From Pigmentiphaga sp. (GTDB taxonomy: Bacteria; Pseudomonadota; Gammaproteobacteria; Burkholderiales; Burkholderiaceae_B), in contig JALOAI010000002.1 of the NCBI GenBank assembly GCA_023228945.1, positions 124,001 through 188,000 on the forward strand: 64,000 bases of DNA. The letters run 5' to 3'. Below are positions 50,277-61,780 of this stretch, piece after piece. The notes beneath the pieces are model-generated. The model worked only from the letters and a program-made list of their open reading frames with translations. It did no database searches and was not told the DNA's origin. The position numbers and the translations under genes were made by a program. The first letter of the stretch is position 1, and each line of letters begins with the position of its first letter.

Positions 50277-51434
50277 ATGATTGACAGCAAGCATTCTCAT
50301 GGTTTGTTGGTATCTATTTCGGTGGCCGCGGCGTTCGCGGCGATGGCCGCGCCGGCACAGGCCGAGATCACCATCGGCGCCATTTATTCCGTGACCGGCC
50401 CGGCCGCCGCCTTGGGCATCGGCCCGCGCAACGCCATGGCACTCTGGCCCAAAGAAATCGGCGGCGAGCCGGTGCGCATCCTGGTGTACGACGACGCCTC
50501 CGACCCCAGCCAGGCTACACGCCACGCCCGCAAACTCACGCAAGAAGACAAGGCGGACGTGATCATCGGCTCGACCGTCACCCCCGGCGCGCTGGCGATC
50601 TCCGAAGTGGCCATCGAAACCGGCACGCCGCAGCTGGCCGCCTCGCCGGTGGAGCTTGCTCCCGATAAGGAGGGATGGACCTTCCGCCTGCCCCAGTCGG
50701 TGGCGTTGATGGCCGAAGGCACGATCGAGCACATGAAGCAGCAAGGCATCAAGACCTTCGGCTTTCTGGGCTACTCCGACGCCTACGGCGAAAGCTGGCT
50801 GCAGGAGCTGAAAAAGAACGCCGACCGCGAAGGGATCAGCCTGACCACGGCCGAGCGCTTTGGCCGCGCCGATACCTCGGTTACCGCCCAGGCCCTGCGC
50901 CTGTTGAGCACCAAGCCCGATGCAGTGGTGATCGTAGCTTCCGGCAGTGGCTCGGCCATGCCGCAACTGACGGTCCAGGAGCGTGGTTACGACGGCCCGA
51001 TCTACCAGACCTTCGGTGCCGTGGCCCCGGACCTGATTCGTCTGGCGGGCAAGGCGGCGGAAGGCACTTATGGGCTATCGGGCCCGGCAGTCGCGCCGGA
51101 CCAGTTGCCTGCCGATCACCCGTCGCGCCAGGTGGCCCTCGACTACGTCGCGGAATATGAGCGGGCCAACGGCCAGGGGAGCTATAACCAGTTCGCCGCC
51201 AATATCCAGGGCGGGCTGCTGGTGCTGCAGGAGGCCATCCCGGTGGCGCTGCAGCAGGCGAAGCCCGGCACGCCGGAGTTTCGCACCGCGCTGCGCGACG
51301 CCCTGCGATCCGTGGGTGAGGTGGCGGTGCCGCAGGGGGTACTGAACTACACCGCGGACGACCCCTATGGCTTCGATGCGCGTGGGCGCTTCGTGCTGCA
51401 GGTACAGGATGGCGCCTGGCGCGCCGTGCGCTAG
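50277..51434 (+). CDS. LivJ-type ABC transporter substrate-binding protein
   Basis: This 385-residue periplasmic protein has a signal peptide ending near AMAAPAQAE and a type I periplasmic-binding fold (Peripla_BP_6): ITIGAIYSVTGPAAALG, DDASDPSQATRHARKLTQED and FGFLGYSDAYGESWLQEL. Homologues bind amino acids or aromatic acids. It is a paralogue of the protein at 53139, and no permease or ATPase genes are in the window. Aromatic ligands are suggested only by its neighbours. Confidence 0.9.
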   Translation: MIDSKHSHGLLVSISVAAAFAAMAAPAQAEITIGAIYSVTGPAAALGIGPRNAMALWPKEIGGEPVRILVYDDASDPSQATRHARKLTQEDKADVIIGSTVTPGALAISEVAIETGTPQLAASPVELAPDKEGWTFRLPQSVALMAEGTIEHMKQQGIKTFGFLGYSDAYGESWLQELKKNADREGISLTTAERFGRADTSVTAQALRLLSTKPDAVVIVASGSGSAMPQLTVQERGYDGPIYQTFGAVAPDLIRLAGKAAEGTYGLSGPAVAPDQLPADHPSRQVALDYVAEYERANGQGSYNQFAANIQGGLLVLQEAIPVALQQAKPGTPEFRTALRDALRSVGEVAVPQGVLNYTADDPYGFDARGRFVLQVQDGAWRAVR

Positions 51435-51491
51435 CTGGCGGCCAGCCATTGCGGACATTGGCGTTGAACCGGCGGGCCGTGTGACGCCAGC

Positions 51492-51511
51492 GGCGGGGGC
51501 GGGCCCCCGTC
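51492..51511. terminator. GC hairpin between the binding protein and fumC
   Basis: GGCGGGGG (51492-51499) pairs with CCCCCGTC (51504-51511), one G-U pair included, around a 4-base loop between convergent genes. Termination is inferred from position. Confidence 0.4.
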
Positions 51512-51521
51512 GCCACTTCGG

Positions 51522-52913
<1,392 letters not shown>

Positions 52914-53138
52914 GGGGTTCTCCATCTGGGTTGGGTAAAACGCCGAGCCCCGCGACCGGGGCGCGCGGCGTCAAAAACAGAAAAAAGAAGGTATGCGAAA
53001 CATCGGTATCGGGGGTGGCATGCTGGCAAACCCGGCTAGGGTGAACGCAGCGAAATCTCTAGAATCGACGGTGGCCGGAGCCGTATCCAACTCCGGTATT
53101 GACAAACACAACTTCATTATTGACAGAGGAGACTCATC

Positions 53139-54305
53139 ATGCAAATCGTGTCCCAATGGCTGCGCCTTGGCGGCGTCGCCATGGCGGTATCCCTGGCCTG
53201 CGCGGCCGGCGCGGCGCAGGCGCAGATCAACGTGGGCGTCATCGTATCCACCACCGGGCCGGGCGCATCGCTGGGCATCCCGGCGGAACAGTCGTTCAAG
53301 CTTTGGCCCGATACGCTGGCGGGCCAGAAGATGACCATGATCATTCTCAACGACGGTACCGACAGCAATATGGCGGCGCGCAACACGTCCAAGCTGATCA
53401 ACGAGGATAAGGTCGACATCATCATCGGCTCCTCGACCACGCCCAACTCGATTCCCGTGGTCGAAGAAGCCGGCCGCCAGGGGGTCCCGGTGATTACGCT
53501 GTCGGGCGGCAAGGCCACCGTGATGCCGCAAGAGGGGCCGCGTACCTGGGCGTTCAAGCTCTCACCCACCGAGGCGATCTCCACCCGGCGCGTGATGGAC
53601 CACATGCTCAAGCAGGGCAAGAAGCGCATGGCCACCATCGGGCTGGCCAACAGCTACGGCGAGGGTTTCCTCGAGGTGGTGCGCGAGATCGCGCCCGAGA
53701 AGGGCATCGAGCTGGTGGCCGCCGAGAAGTACAACGCCACCGACCAAAGCGTGACCGCCCAGGTGCTCAAGGTGCTGGCGTCCAAGCCCGACGCGGTGTT
53801 CATTCTCAGTTCGGGCACGCCGGGCGCGCTGCCCCAGATCGAGTTGGCCGAACGCGGCTTCAAGGGGCTGGTGTATCAAACCCAGGGCGTGGCCAACAAC
53901 GACTTCCTGCGGGTGGGCGGCAAAAGCCTCGAGGGCAGCTTCATGACGGTGGCGCCGGTGCTGGTGGCCGACCAACTGCCCGACGACAACCCCACCAAAA
54001 AGGCGGGGCTGGAGTATCTGGCCAAGTGGGACGCCCGCTACGGCGCCGAAACCCGTTCGCTGTTCGGCGCCACCGCCTGGGATGCCATGCTGCTGACCGA
54101 AGCCGCCAGCCGCGAAGCGCTCAAAACCACCAAGCCGGGTACCCCGGAGTTCCGCAAGGCGCTGCGCGACGCCATGGAAGGCATGCAGGGGTTCGTGGGC
54201 ACCGAAGGGGTCTATAACATGACCCCGCAGGACCACAACGGTGTGGACGAAACCAGCCAGGTGCTCGTCACGATCGAGAACGGCGACTGGAAGTACGTCG
54301 AATAG
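53139..54305 (+). CDS. LivJ-type ABC transporter substrate-binding protein, second copy
   Basis: This 388-residue secreted binding protein has a signal peptide ending ACAAGAAQAQ, then INVGVIVSTTGPGASLGIPA. It aligns along its length with the protein at 50277 (shared KL..EDK.D.IIGS and ANSYGEGFLE-type segments). AGAGGAG precedes the ATG. The acyl-CoA ligase starts 109 bases downstream, so uptake and CoA activation of the same acid are plausible. Confidence 0.9.
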   Translation: MQIVSQWLRLGGVAMAVSLACAAGAAQAQINVGVIVSTTGPGASLGIPAEQSFKLWPDTLAGQKMTMIILNDGTDSNMAARNTSKLINEDKVDIIIGSSTTPNSIPVVEEAGRQGVPVITLSGGKATVMPQEGPRTWAFKLSPTEAISTRRVMDHMLKQGKKRMATIGLANSYGEGFLEVVREIAPEKGIELVAAEKYNATDQSVTAQVLKVLASKPDAVFILSSGTPGALPQIELAERGFKGLVYQTQGVANNDFLRVGGKSLEGSFMTVAPVLVADQLPDDNPTKKAGLEYLAKWDARYGAETRSLFGATAWDAMLLTEAASREALKTTKPGTPEFRKALRDAMEGMQGFVGTEGVYNMTPQDHNGVDETSQVLVTIENGDWKYVE

Positions 54306-54414
54306 GCCTTATGCCGCGCCGGGCCCGGCGGGCGGTGGCAGCCGCCAGCCCGGCCGGCGCATCCGGCTTCCGGATGCACCGCGGCATCGCTTCTTTTCTT
54401 GTCAGGAACCCCCC

Positions 54415-56496
54415 ATGGCCACGCCTTTCATCGCCAGCCCGGCGCTCCTGGCCGAACCGGCGCTGCCCGATCTCGGTCTTCTGCGCAGCCACGACGACGT
54501 GAAGCGGGTCAATGCACTGCCCTACACGCAGTACATGCCCTTCACTTCCACCTACCAGGCGCTGGAGGCGTCGGCGCGCTGTTTCGGCGAGCGGCCGGCG
54601 CTCACTTTCTGGTCCTCGCCCGACCCCGCAGAGCCGGGGCGGACCTGGACGCACCGGAGTCTGTTCGCCGATATCCAGCGCACCGCACGATGGTTCCAGA
54701 CGTTGGCGGGTGGCGAACGCCCCCGCGTCGCCATGCTGCTGCCGGCGATTCCCGACGCCTATCTCACCTTGTGGGGCGCCGAAGCGGTGGGTGTCGCCTG
54801 CCCGATGAACTACCTGCTGGGTGCCCGGCACCTGGCGGAGCTCGTGACGGCCGCCGATTGCAACATCCTGGTGGCCCTTGGTCCCTGCGACGACCTGGCG
54901 ATCTGGGAGCTGGCGGCGCCGATCGTGGCGCGTTGTGCAAGCCTGAAGGCCGTGGTGCGGGTCGCGGTGGACCAAGCCTCTGCCGGCCAGGCCGCCGGCG
55001 GTGAGCCGCTGCCGGCAGCGGCAAAAATATCTGGACAAATACCGGGGTCGAGATCACCGGAAGGGGCGGCGCCGCGGCAAGTACCGGTGCTGGCGTTCGC
55101 CGAGGGCCTGGCCGGCCAGCCTGCCGGCATGCCCCGCGAATGGCGGCCACCCGTCGCCGACGATCTGGCCGCGGTGTTCCACACCGGCGGCACCACGGGC
55201 ACCCCCAAATTGGCCCGTCATTTACACCGCAACCAGCTGCACGCGGCCCGAGGCGCGGCATGGCACTACGGCATGACGGCCGACGACAGCATCATCAACG
55301 GTTTCCCGTTGTTCCACGTGGCCGGCTCGCTGGTCTATGGGCTGTCCACCCTGATGACCGGCGGCCATCTCTATCTGCCCACGCTGCTGGGCTTTCGCAA
55401 CACCGGCTTTATGCGGCGTTACTGGGAGTTCGTCGGCCGCCATCGCATCACGCTGGCCACCGCGGTGCCCACCGGCATCGCCACCTTGCTGGCGATGCCG
55501 CATACGCCGGAACAATTGCATTCGGTACGAGCCATGCTCACCGGCGGCGCGCCGCTGCCCGACGCCCTGGCGGACGAATGCGAGCAACGCCTGGGCATCC
55601 CGGTACGCAACACGCTCGGGATGACGGAATCGGCGGGTGTGATCGGCATCGAGCCGGTGGCTGCGCCGCGCCGCCGTGGCTCCTGCGGCTGGCCGCTGCC
55701 TCACACCGAGGTGGAAATCGTCGATCCTGAAACCCTGCTGCCGGTGCCAACCGGGGAGATCGGCATGCTGCGCGCCCGCGGTCCGCATATCAGTCCGGGC
55801 TATACCGAGGCCGGCCGGAATCCCGGCACCTTCCAGGACGGTTGGCTCTTGAGCGGCGACCTCGCCCGCCAGGACGAGGAGGGCCGGGTGTATGTCATGG
55901 GCCGCACCAAGGATGTGATCATTCGCAATAGCCACAATCTCGATCCCCAGCAGATCGAGGAAGCGATGCTGGCTCATCCGGGTGTCCAGATGGCCGCCGC
56001 CGTCGGCCAGCCCGACGAGTACGCGGGCGAGCTGCCCATGGTGTACGTCGTGCCGCGGCCGCGCGCCGCGCTCGACGTGGAGGCGCTGCTGGCCCATGCC
56101 CGCGCCACGGTGCCGGAGCGGCCGGCCTGGCCCAAGCGGATCGAGATCGTCGAGGCCTTGCCACAAACGGCCGTGGGCAAGGTCTACAAGCCCGAGCTGC
56201 GTCGCCGTGCCATCCTGTGGGTGCTGGCCGATCGGGTTCGGGCGGCGGGCCTGGAGGGGAAGGTAACGGTGGAGTGCCGGGACCAGGGGCGCGGGCTCGC
56301 GGTGCGCCTGGTGCCGACGGCGGGAGAAGGCGAGGCGCTGCACGATAGGCTGCGGCAACTGATGCGCCGGTTTTCGCTGAGCTACCACATCGCGGGCGAC
56401 ACGGCGAACCGAAAGGGCGCCGCGGGCGCGGACACGATCGATCGGGACGCCGGCGCCGCCGTTGTGACAAACAAGGGCAGCGACCATGCCGCCTGA
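54415..56496 (+). CDS. AMP-forming acyl-CoA synthetase
   Basis: This 693-residue ANL enzyme has the P-loop TGGTTGTPK near residue 257, LGMTESAGVIG, WLLSGDLARQDEEG, GRTKDVIIRNSHNLDP and the C-terminal Lys in LPQTAVGKVYKPEL. It is longer than usual. An internal stretch (about 185-222, 54968-55080) is Gly/Ala/Pro/Ser-rich, has odd base composition and looks inserted. About 80 extra C-terminal residues follow the usual end. The last 11 bases overlap the HCCA isomerase-like gene. Confidence 0.9.
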   Translation: MATPFIASPALLAEPALPDLGLLRSHDDVKRVNALPYTQYMPFTSTYQALEASARCFGERPALTFWSSPDPAEPGRTWTHRSLFADIQRTARWFQTLAGGERPRVAMLLPAIPDAYLTLWGAEAVGVACPMNYLLGARHLAELVTAADCNILVALGPCDDLAIWELAAPIVARCASLKAVVRVAVDQASAGQAAGGEPLPAAAKISGQIPGSRSPEGAAPRQVPVLAFAEGLAGQPAGMPREWRPPVADDLAAVFHTGGTTGTPKLARHLHRNQLHAARGAAWHYGMTADDSIINGFPLFHVAGSLVYGLSTLMTGGHLYLPTLLGFRNTGFMRRYWEFVGRHRITLATAVPTGIATLLAMPHTPEQLHSVRAMLTGGAPLPDALADECEQRLGIPVRNTLGMTESAGVIGIEPVAAPRRRGSCGWPLPHTEVEIVDPETLLPVPTGEIGMLRARGPHISPGYTEAGRNPGTFQDGWLLSGDLARQDEEGRVYVMGRTKDVIIRNSHNLDPQQIEEAMLAHPGVQMAAAVGQPDEYAGELPMVYVVPRPRAALDVEALLAHARATVPERPAWPKRIEIVEALPQTAVGKVYKPELRRRAILWVLADRVRAAGLEGKVTVECRDQGRGLAVRLVPTAGEGEALHDRLRQLMRRFSLSYHIAGDTANRKGAAGADTIDRDAGAAVVTNKGSDHAA

Positions 56497-57097
56497 ACCG
56501 GTCGATTTCTGGTTCGACTTCATTTCGCCGTTCGGCTATCTCGCCAGCCTGCGCATCGACGAGCTTGCCGCCCGTCATGGCCGCGAGGTGCGCTGGCATC
56601 CGCTGCTGCTGGGCGTGACGGTGTTGCAGATCATGGGCCTCAAGCCCATTCCCGAGACGCCGCTCAAGGGCGATTATGCCGTGCGCGAACTGTTGCGCTA
56701 CCAGCGTCGTCATGGCCAGTCGATCGGACGCGATTTGTTCCTGCCGCCGATGGCGCCGCTGCCGCCCGCCCGACTCATGGCCGCCTTGCTGCGGCTGGAG
56801 CCGGCACAGGCAAAACCGTTTGCCCGCGCGGTGCTGCGGGCCTATTGGCGCGACGGACGACAGATCCACGGGGCCGCCGATCTGCAAACGATCGGCGTGG
56901 CGGCGGGGATTCCCGCCGCGTTGCTGGCGCGGGCCAGCGACGGTGCGCTGGCCCGCGAAGCCTTGCGCGACGAGATGGACCAAGCCGTGGCGCGAGGAGT
57001 GTTCGGCTCGCCGTTCGTGATCATCGACGGCGAGCCTTTTTTTGGGGTAGACAAACTCGAGCTGATCGACGAGTGGCTGGCGTGCGGCGGCTGGTAG
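56486..57097 (+). CDS. 2-hydroxychromene-2-carboxylate isomerase-like (DsbA/GST-kappa family)
   Basis: This 203-residue thioredoxin-fold protein has the active Ser (S14) in FDFISPFGYLA in place of CxxC, the C-terminal GVFGSPFVIIDGEPFFGVDKL and a helical insert. HCCA isomerases use glutathione to isomerise ring-cleavage products of naphthalene-type aromatics. Relatives also occur with other CoA-linked routes. The overlap with the acyl-CoA ligase indicates joint function. Confidence 0.88.
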   Translation: MPPEPVDFWFDFISPFGYLASLRIDELAARHGREVRWHPLLLGVTVLQIMGLKPIPETPLKGDYAVRELLRYQRRHGQSIGRDLFLPPMAPLPPARLMAALLRLEPAQAKPFARAVLRAYWRDGRQIHGAADLQTIGVAAGIPAALLARASDGALAREALRDEMDQAVARGVFGSPFVIIDGEPFFGVDKLELIDEWLACGGW

Positions 57098-57105
57098 TCA
57101 AGCAG

Positions 57106-57340
57106 CTCGGCGCGCCGAATGGACGGCCCTCCAGTCGCTTCGCGACTTCCTCCCCGAGGGAGGGTTCGCGCTTGAGACGGCTCGGCGCGCCGGATGGACG
57201 GCCCTCCGGTCGCTTCGCGACTTCCTCCCCGGGGGAGGGTTCGCGCTTGAGACGGCTCGGCGCGCCGGATGGACGGCCCTCCGGTCGCTTCGCGACTTCC
57301 TCCCCGAGGGAGGGTTCGCCCTTGAGACGACTCGGCGCGC
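57106..57340. repeat. Tandem array of three 75-bp units plus a partial fourth
   Basis: Units start at 57106, 57181 and 57256, each with CTCGGCGCGCC, and differ by only a few bases; a fourth begins at 57331 and stops after CTCGGCGCGC. Each unit has nested inverted repeats (GTCGC-TTC-GCGAC and CCTCCCC..GGGAGG). The array lies between convergent genes. A related single copy, inverted, lies at 32831-32884. Confidence 0.95.
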
Positions 57341-58351
<1,011 letters not shown>

Positions 58352-58379
58352 GTCGGGTCTCCGGAGGGGGCTGGGGATT

Positions 58380-59003
58380 TCAGGGAGCGACCTGGGGAAG
58401 GATCCAGCGTTCGATGTGGTTGGCGGCTTCGTCGAGGCCGATGCGTTGAGTGGCCGAGAACGGGATGACTTCCAGGGTACCGAGTTCGGCAAGCTGGCGC
58501 CGGATGGCGGCCACGGCCTTGACGCGCTGGCCGTAGGGAAGTTTGTCGGCCTTGGTGAGCAGCACCAGCACCGGCCGTTCGGCGGGCGCGACCCAGTCGA
58601 CCAGCCGTTGGTCGTGCTCGGTCAGGCCGCGGCGGATATCGAGCAGCAGCACCAGGCCCGCCAGCGACGTGCGCTCGCGCAGATAGCGGCCTAGAACGTC
58701 GGCCCAATCGAGCCGGGCGGATTGCGGCACGGCGGCATAGCCATAACCGGGGAGATCGACCAGATAGCCGATGTCGGATTCGGGCTCGAGCGGATCGGGC
58801 AGGCCGAAGAGATTGATCAAGCGTGTGCGGCCCGGCGTGCGGCTGGAAAACGCCAGCCGGCGTTGGCCGGCGAGCACATTGATGGCTGAGGATTTGCCCG
58901 AGTTGGAGCGCCCGACGAAGGCGACCTCGGCGGGACCCGGCGGCGGCAGTTGCTCGAGTTTGGCGGCCGAGGTATGGAAGCGGGCACGATGCAGCAGGGA
59001 CAC
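58380..59003 (-). CDS. engB: Ribosome biogenesis GTPase EngB/YsxC/YihA
   Basis: This 207-residue GTPase acts in 50S subunit assembly. G1 is GRSNSGKSS (31-39), G3 DLPGYGYA, G4 TKADK, and the SAT of PFSATQRIG is G5. Length and order match the family. It leads hemB in a minus-strand pair. Confidence 0.95.
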   Translation of the reverse strand: MSLLHRARFHTSAAKLEQLPPPGPAEVAFVGRSNSGKSSAINVLAGQRRLAFSSRTPGRTRLINLFGLPDPLEPESDIGYLVDLPGYGYAAVPQSARLDWADVLGRYLRERTSLAGLVLLLDIRRGLTEHDQRLVDWVAPAERPVLVLLTKADKLPYGQRVKAVAAIRRQLAELGTLEVIPFSATQRIGLDEAANHIERWILPQVAP

Positions 59004-59130
59004 GGCGAAGGAAATCCTGGACAGGGGGCACGACAGGTGCCGGGAAACGAAAGTGGCGTTTTGCGGCCGCTGTAATCGCCGGTATTCTATGGTGTTTCCC
59101 TTCGAGTCTATCAGCTATCAGGCGCCCTCC

Positions 59131-60891
59131 ATGACCTCTTACGTTCCTCCCCTGCGTGATATGTGGTTTGTGATCGACCAGGTCTTGCATTTGCCTCGTG
59201 CCTGGGCGCGGATGCCCGCCTTTGCCGACATCGACGCCGATATCGCACGCCAGGTGCTGGAAGAGGCGGGGCGCTTCACGACCGATATCCTGGCGCCCAC
59301 CAATTCGCCGGGCGATCTCGAAGGCTGTCATTTCACCAACGGCGAGGTCACGACGCCGCAGGGCTACAAAGAGGCGTATCGAGCCTACGTCGAGGGCGGC
59401 TGGCCCGCGCTGGCCTGCGACCCCGAGGCGGGCGGCCAGGGGCTGCCCAATGCGCTCAACGCCGTCCTGCTCGAAATGACGGCCGCCGCCAATCATGCCT
59501 GGAGCATGTACGCCGGTTTGCTGCACGGCGCCTATGCCTGCCTGCATGCCTTTGCGTCGCCCGAGCTCAAGGAGCGTTACCTGGGCAAGGTGGTGAGCGG
59601 CGAATGGGCCGGCACCATGTGCCTGACCGAGCCCCAGGCCGGCTCCGATCTCGGCCTGCTGCGCAGCCGCGCCGAGCCGCGCGGCGACGGCAGCTATGCG
59701 ATCTCGGGCAATAAAATCTTCATCTCGGGCGGCGAGCACGACCTCACCGACAACATCGTGCATCTCGTCCTGGCGCGGCTGCCGGATGCACCCGCCGGCA
59801 CGCGCGGGATCTCGCTGTTCCTGGTGCCCAAGCTGCTGCCCGAGGAACTCGGCGGCGGCCGCAATGCGGCGTATTGCGACGGCATCGAAAAGAAAATGGG
59901 GATCAAGGGCAGCGCCACCTGCGCCATGCGTTTCGAGGATGCCCAGGGTTGGCTGGTGGGCGAGGCCAACCGTGGTCTGCAAGCGATGTTCGTGATGATG
60001 AATGCCGCCCGCATCCAGGTGGCTCTGCAGGGGTTGGCCCACGCCGACGCCGCCCATGGCCGCGCGCTGCGCTATGCCCTGGAGCGGCAGCAGTCGCGCG
60101 CGCCGGTGCGCGAGCAAGCCGAACGGCCGGCCGACCCCCTCACGGCGCACCCGGCCATGCGGCGCACCCTGCTCGATCAGCGATGTGTGGTCGAAGGCGG
60201 CCGGGTGCTCGCCTATTGGGGCGCTCATTTGCTGGATACCGCCGAGGGCGCGCCCGATGCCGGGGATCGCGAACAGGCCGAGAATCACCTGGCCCTGCTC
60301 ACGCCCATCCTGAAGGCCTATCTCACCGACGCGGGCTTCCAGGTGGCCAGCCAGGCCTTGCAGGTATTCGGCGGATACGGCTATGTGCACGAGTACGAAG
60401 TCGAACAAACCTTGCGCGACAGCCGCATCGCCCTGATCTACGAAGGCACCAACGAGATCCAGGCCATCGATCTGCTGGTGCGCAAGATCGTATCCGATGG
60501 CGGCCGGCGTTTCGGCGCCCTGCTCGACGTCGTGGCCGCCGACGCCCGCGAGGCGGGAGCGTCGGCGCATGGCCCGGCGCTGGCCGCGCTGGTCGACACC
60601 GTGCGCGGCGTCACGGGCGAGATCTGCGCCTCGGCGGCGGACGATGCCGAGTACCCCTTCCGGGTGGCAGACGACTTCCTGCGTTTGGCGGCGCTCACCT
60701 TCATGGCGCATGCCTGGCTGCGCCTCGATCGCGCGGCCTCGGGGGAGGCCCGGGAGGCCGCTGATTTTCTCGCCGCCAAGCGCGAGGCCGCGGGGCATTT
60801 TTTCCGTTACAACCTGCCCGAGGCGGAGTTACATGTCGCCAGGATTCGCGCGGGCCGCGAAAACCTCCCCGCGGTTGCCTTAATCGCGTAA
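59131..60891 (+). CDS. Acyl-CoA dehydrogenase, long form
   Basis: This 586-residue FAD enzyme has flavin/substrate motifs MCLTEPQAGSDLGLL and ISGGEHDLTDNIVH, and catalytic E438 in IYEGTNEIQAIDLL. An extra C-terminal domain of about 130 residues (GGRRFGALLDVVAADAREAG onward) is typical of the roughly 590-residue betaproteobacterial group. It oxidises an acyl-CoA to the enoyl-CoA; chain length is not predicted. A start at 59089 (14 residues longer) is possible. It lies between engB and cytochrome c4, which are often adjacent in relatives. Confidence 0.92.
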   Translation: MTSYVPPLRDMWFVIDQVLHLPRAWARMPAFADIDADIARQVLEEAGRFTTDILAPTNSPGDLEGCHFTNGEVTTPQGYKEAYRAYVEGGWPALACDPEAGGQGLPNALNAVLLEMTAAANHAWSMYAGLLHGAYACLHAFASPELKERYLGKVVSGEWAGTMCLTEPQAGSDLGLLRSRAEPRGDGSYAISGNKIFISGGEHDLTDNIVHLVLARLPDAPAGTRGISLFLVPKLLPEELGGGRNAAYCDGIEKKMGIKGSATCAMRFEDAQGWLVGEANRGLQAMFVMMNAARIQVALQGLAHADAAHGRALRYALERQQSRAPVREQAERPADPLTAHPAMRRTLLDQRCVVEGGRVLAYWGAHLLDTAEGAPDAGDREQAENHLALLTPILKAYLTDAGFQVASQALQVFGGYGYVHEYEVEQTLRDSRIALIYEGTNEIQAIDLLVRKIVSDGGRRFGALLDVVAADAREAGASAHGPALAALVDTVRGVTGEICASAADDAEYPFRVADDFLRLAALTFMAHAWLRLDRAASGEAREAADFLAAKREAAGHFFRYNLPEAELHVARIRAGRENLPAVALIA

Positions 60892-60970
60892 TTTTCGATT
60901 AGAATCGCTAGCTTTACAGCGCTTTCCGAGAAAGTGCCGATTCCTCGTCGTCGGTAACATTGAGGTTCCC

Positions 60971-61663
60971 ATGAAGCGTGTGCTGTCTTGGATGGTTATG
61001 ACTGGCGGTCTGATGCTGGGCGCATCGGCGGTCGCACCCTCTTTCGCCGCCCAGGAAGGGCTGGCCGCTCCCGATGCCGCCCGTGGCGGTACGCTCTACG
61101 AGCAGGGTGACGCCTCGCGTGGCATCATTTCCTGTGCAAGCTGTCATGGCCCTGGGGGCGACAGCACGATCGAGGCCAATCCCAAGCTTGCCGGGCAGCA
61201 TGCCGGCTACCTGCATGGCCAATTGATCGATCTGCGCCAGCTGCCCGACGCCGAGGCGCCGTCCCGGATCTCGCCCGTCATGAACCCGATGGCGGCCAAC
61301 CTCACCGACCAGGATATTGCGGATATCTCGTACTACCTGTCGCAAAAAACGCTGGACAATCCCGCCACGGCCACCAATCCCGCCTTGGTCGAAGCCGGCC
61401 AGAAGATCTGGCGGGGCGGCATCATGGCCAAGGGCGTGCCCGCCTGCTCGGCCTGCCATGGCGCCAGCGGCACCGGCATCCCCGCCCAATACCCCTACCT
61501 CGGTGGCCAGTTCGCCTCCTACCTCGAAAGCCAGCTGCACGCCTTCCGCAGCGGCGATCGTGCCGGCGACCGCGACACCGGAGGCGTCATGGCCGATATC
61601 GCGGCCCGGCTGAGCGATGCCGAGATCAAGGCGGTGTCCGACTACGCCGCGGGCCTGCGCTAG
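60971..61663 (+). CDS. Diheme cytochrome c4
   Basis: This 230-residue periplasmic protein has a signal peptide ending near ASAVAPSFAA. It has two cytochrome domains with heme motifs C55-A-S-C-H59 and C159-S-A-C-H163, and axial Met candidates in MNPMAANL and GGVMADI. Cytochrome c4 passes electrons to terminal oxidases. It precedes the cytochrome c maturation genes resB and ccsB. Confidence 0.93.
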   Translation: MKRVLSWMVMTGGLMLGASAVAPSFAAQEGLAAPDAARGGTLYEQGDASRGIISCASCHGPGGDSTIEANPKLAGQHAGYLHGQLIDLRQLPDAEAPSRISPVMNPMAANLTDQDIADISYYLSQKTLDNPATATNPALVEAGQKIWRGGIMAKGVPACSACHGASGTGIPAQYPYLGGQFASYLESQLHAFRSGDRAGDRDTGGVMADIAARLSDAEIKAVSDYAAGLR

Positions 61664-61676
61664 GAACGATGAACCT

Positions 61677-61731
61677 TTTCGCCGGCGCCGACTCCCAAGG
61701 AAGCGCCGGAAGCCCCTGAAAGTGGGCGAAA
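61677..61731 (+). other. Nested stem structure in the c4-resB leader
   Basis: TTTCGCC (61677-61683) pairs with GGCGAAA (61725-61731), and inside it CCGGCGC (61682-61688) can pair with GCGCCGG (61703-61709), sharing two bases with the outer stem. It precedes a terminator-like hairpin. It may protect the cytochrome c4 mRNA end. Confidence 0.4.
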
Positions 61732-61745
61732 CTGTCTTTCTTTCG

Positions 61746-61780
61746 GGGGGTGTCCGGCTGGGCGCCCCCTTTGTTTGTTT
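61746..61780 (+). terminator. Terminator-like hairpin directly before resB
   Basis: GGGGGTGTCC (61746-61755) pairs with GGGCGCCCCC (61760-61769; two G-U pairs) around GGCT, followed by TTTGTTTGTTT up to the resB ATG. It has the form of an intrinsic terminator for cytochrome c4. It leaves no room for a ribosome binding site for resB. Confidence 0.7.

Noticed and set aside
57106..57340. CRISPR array
   Set aside because: The units are contiguous, without unique spacers, and there are no cas genes.
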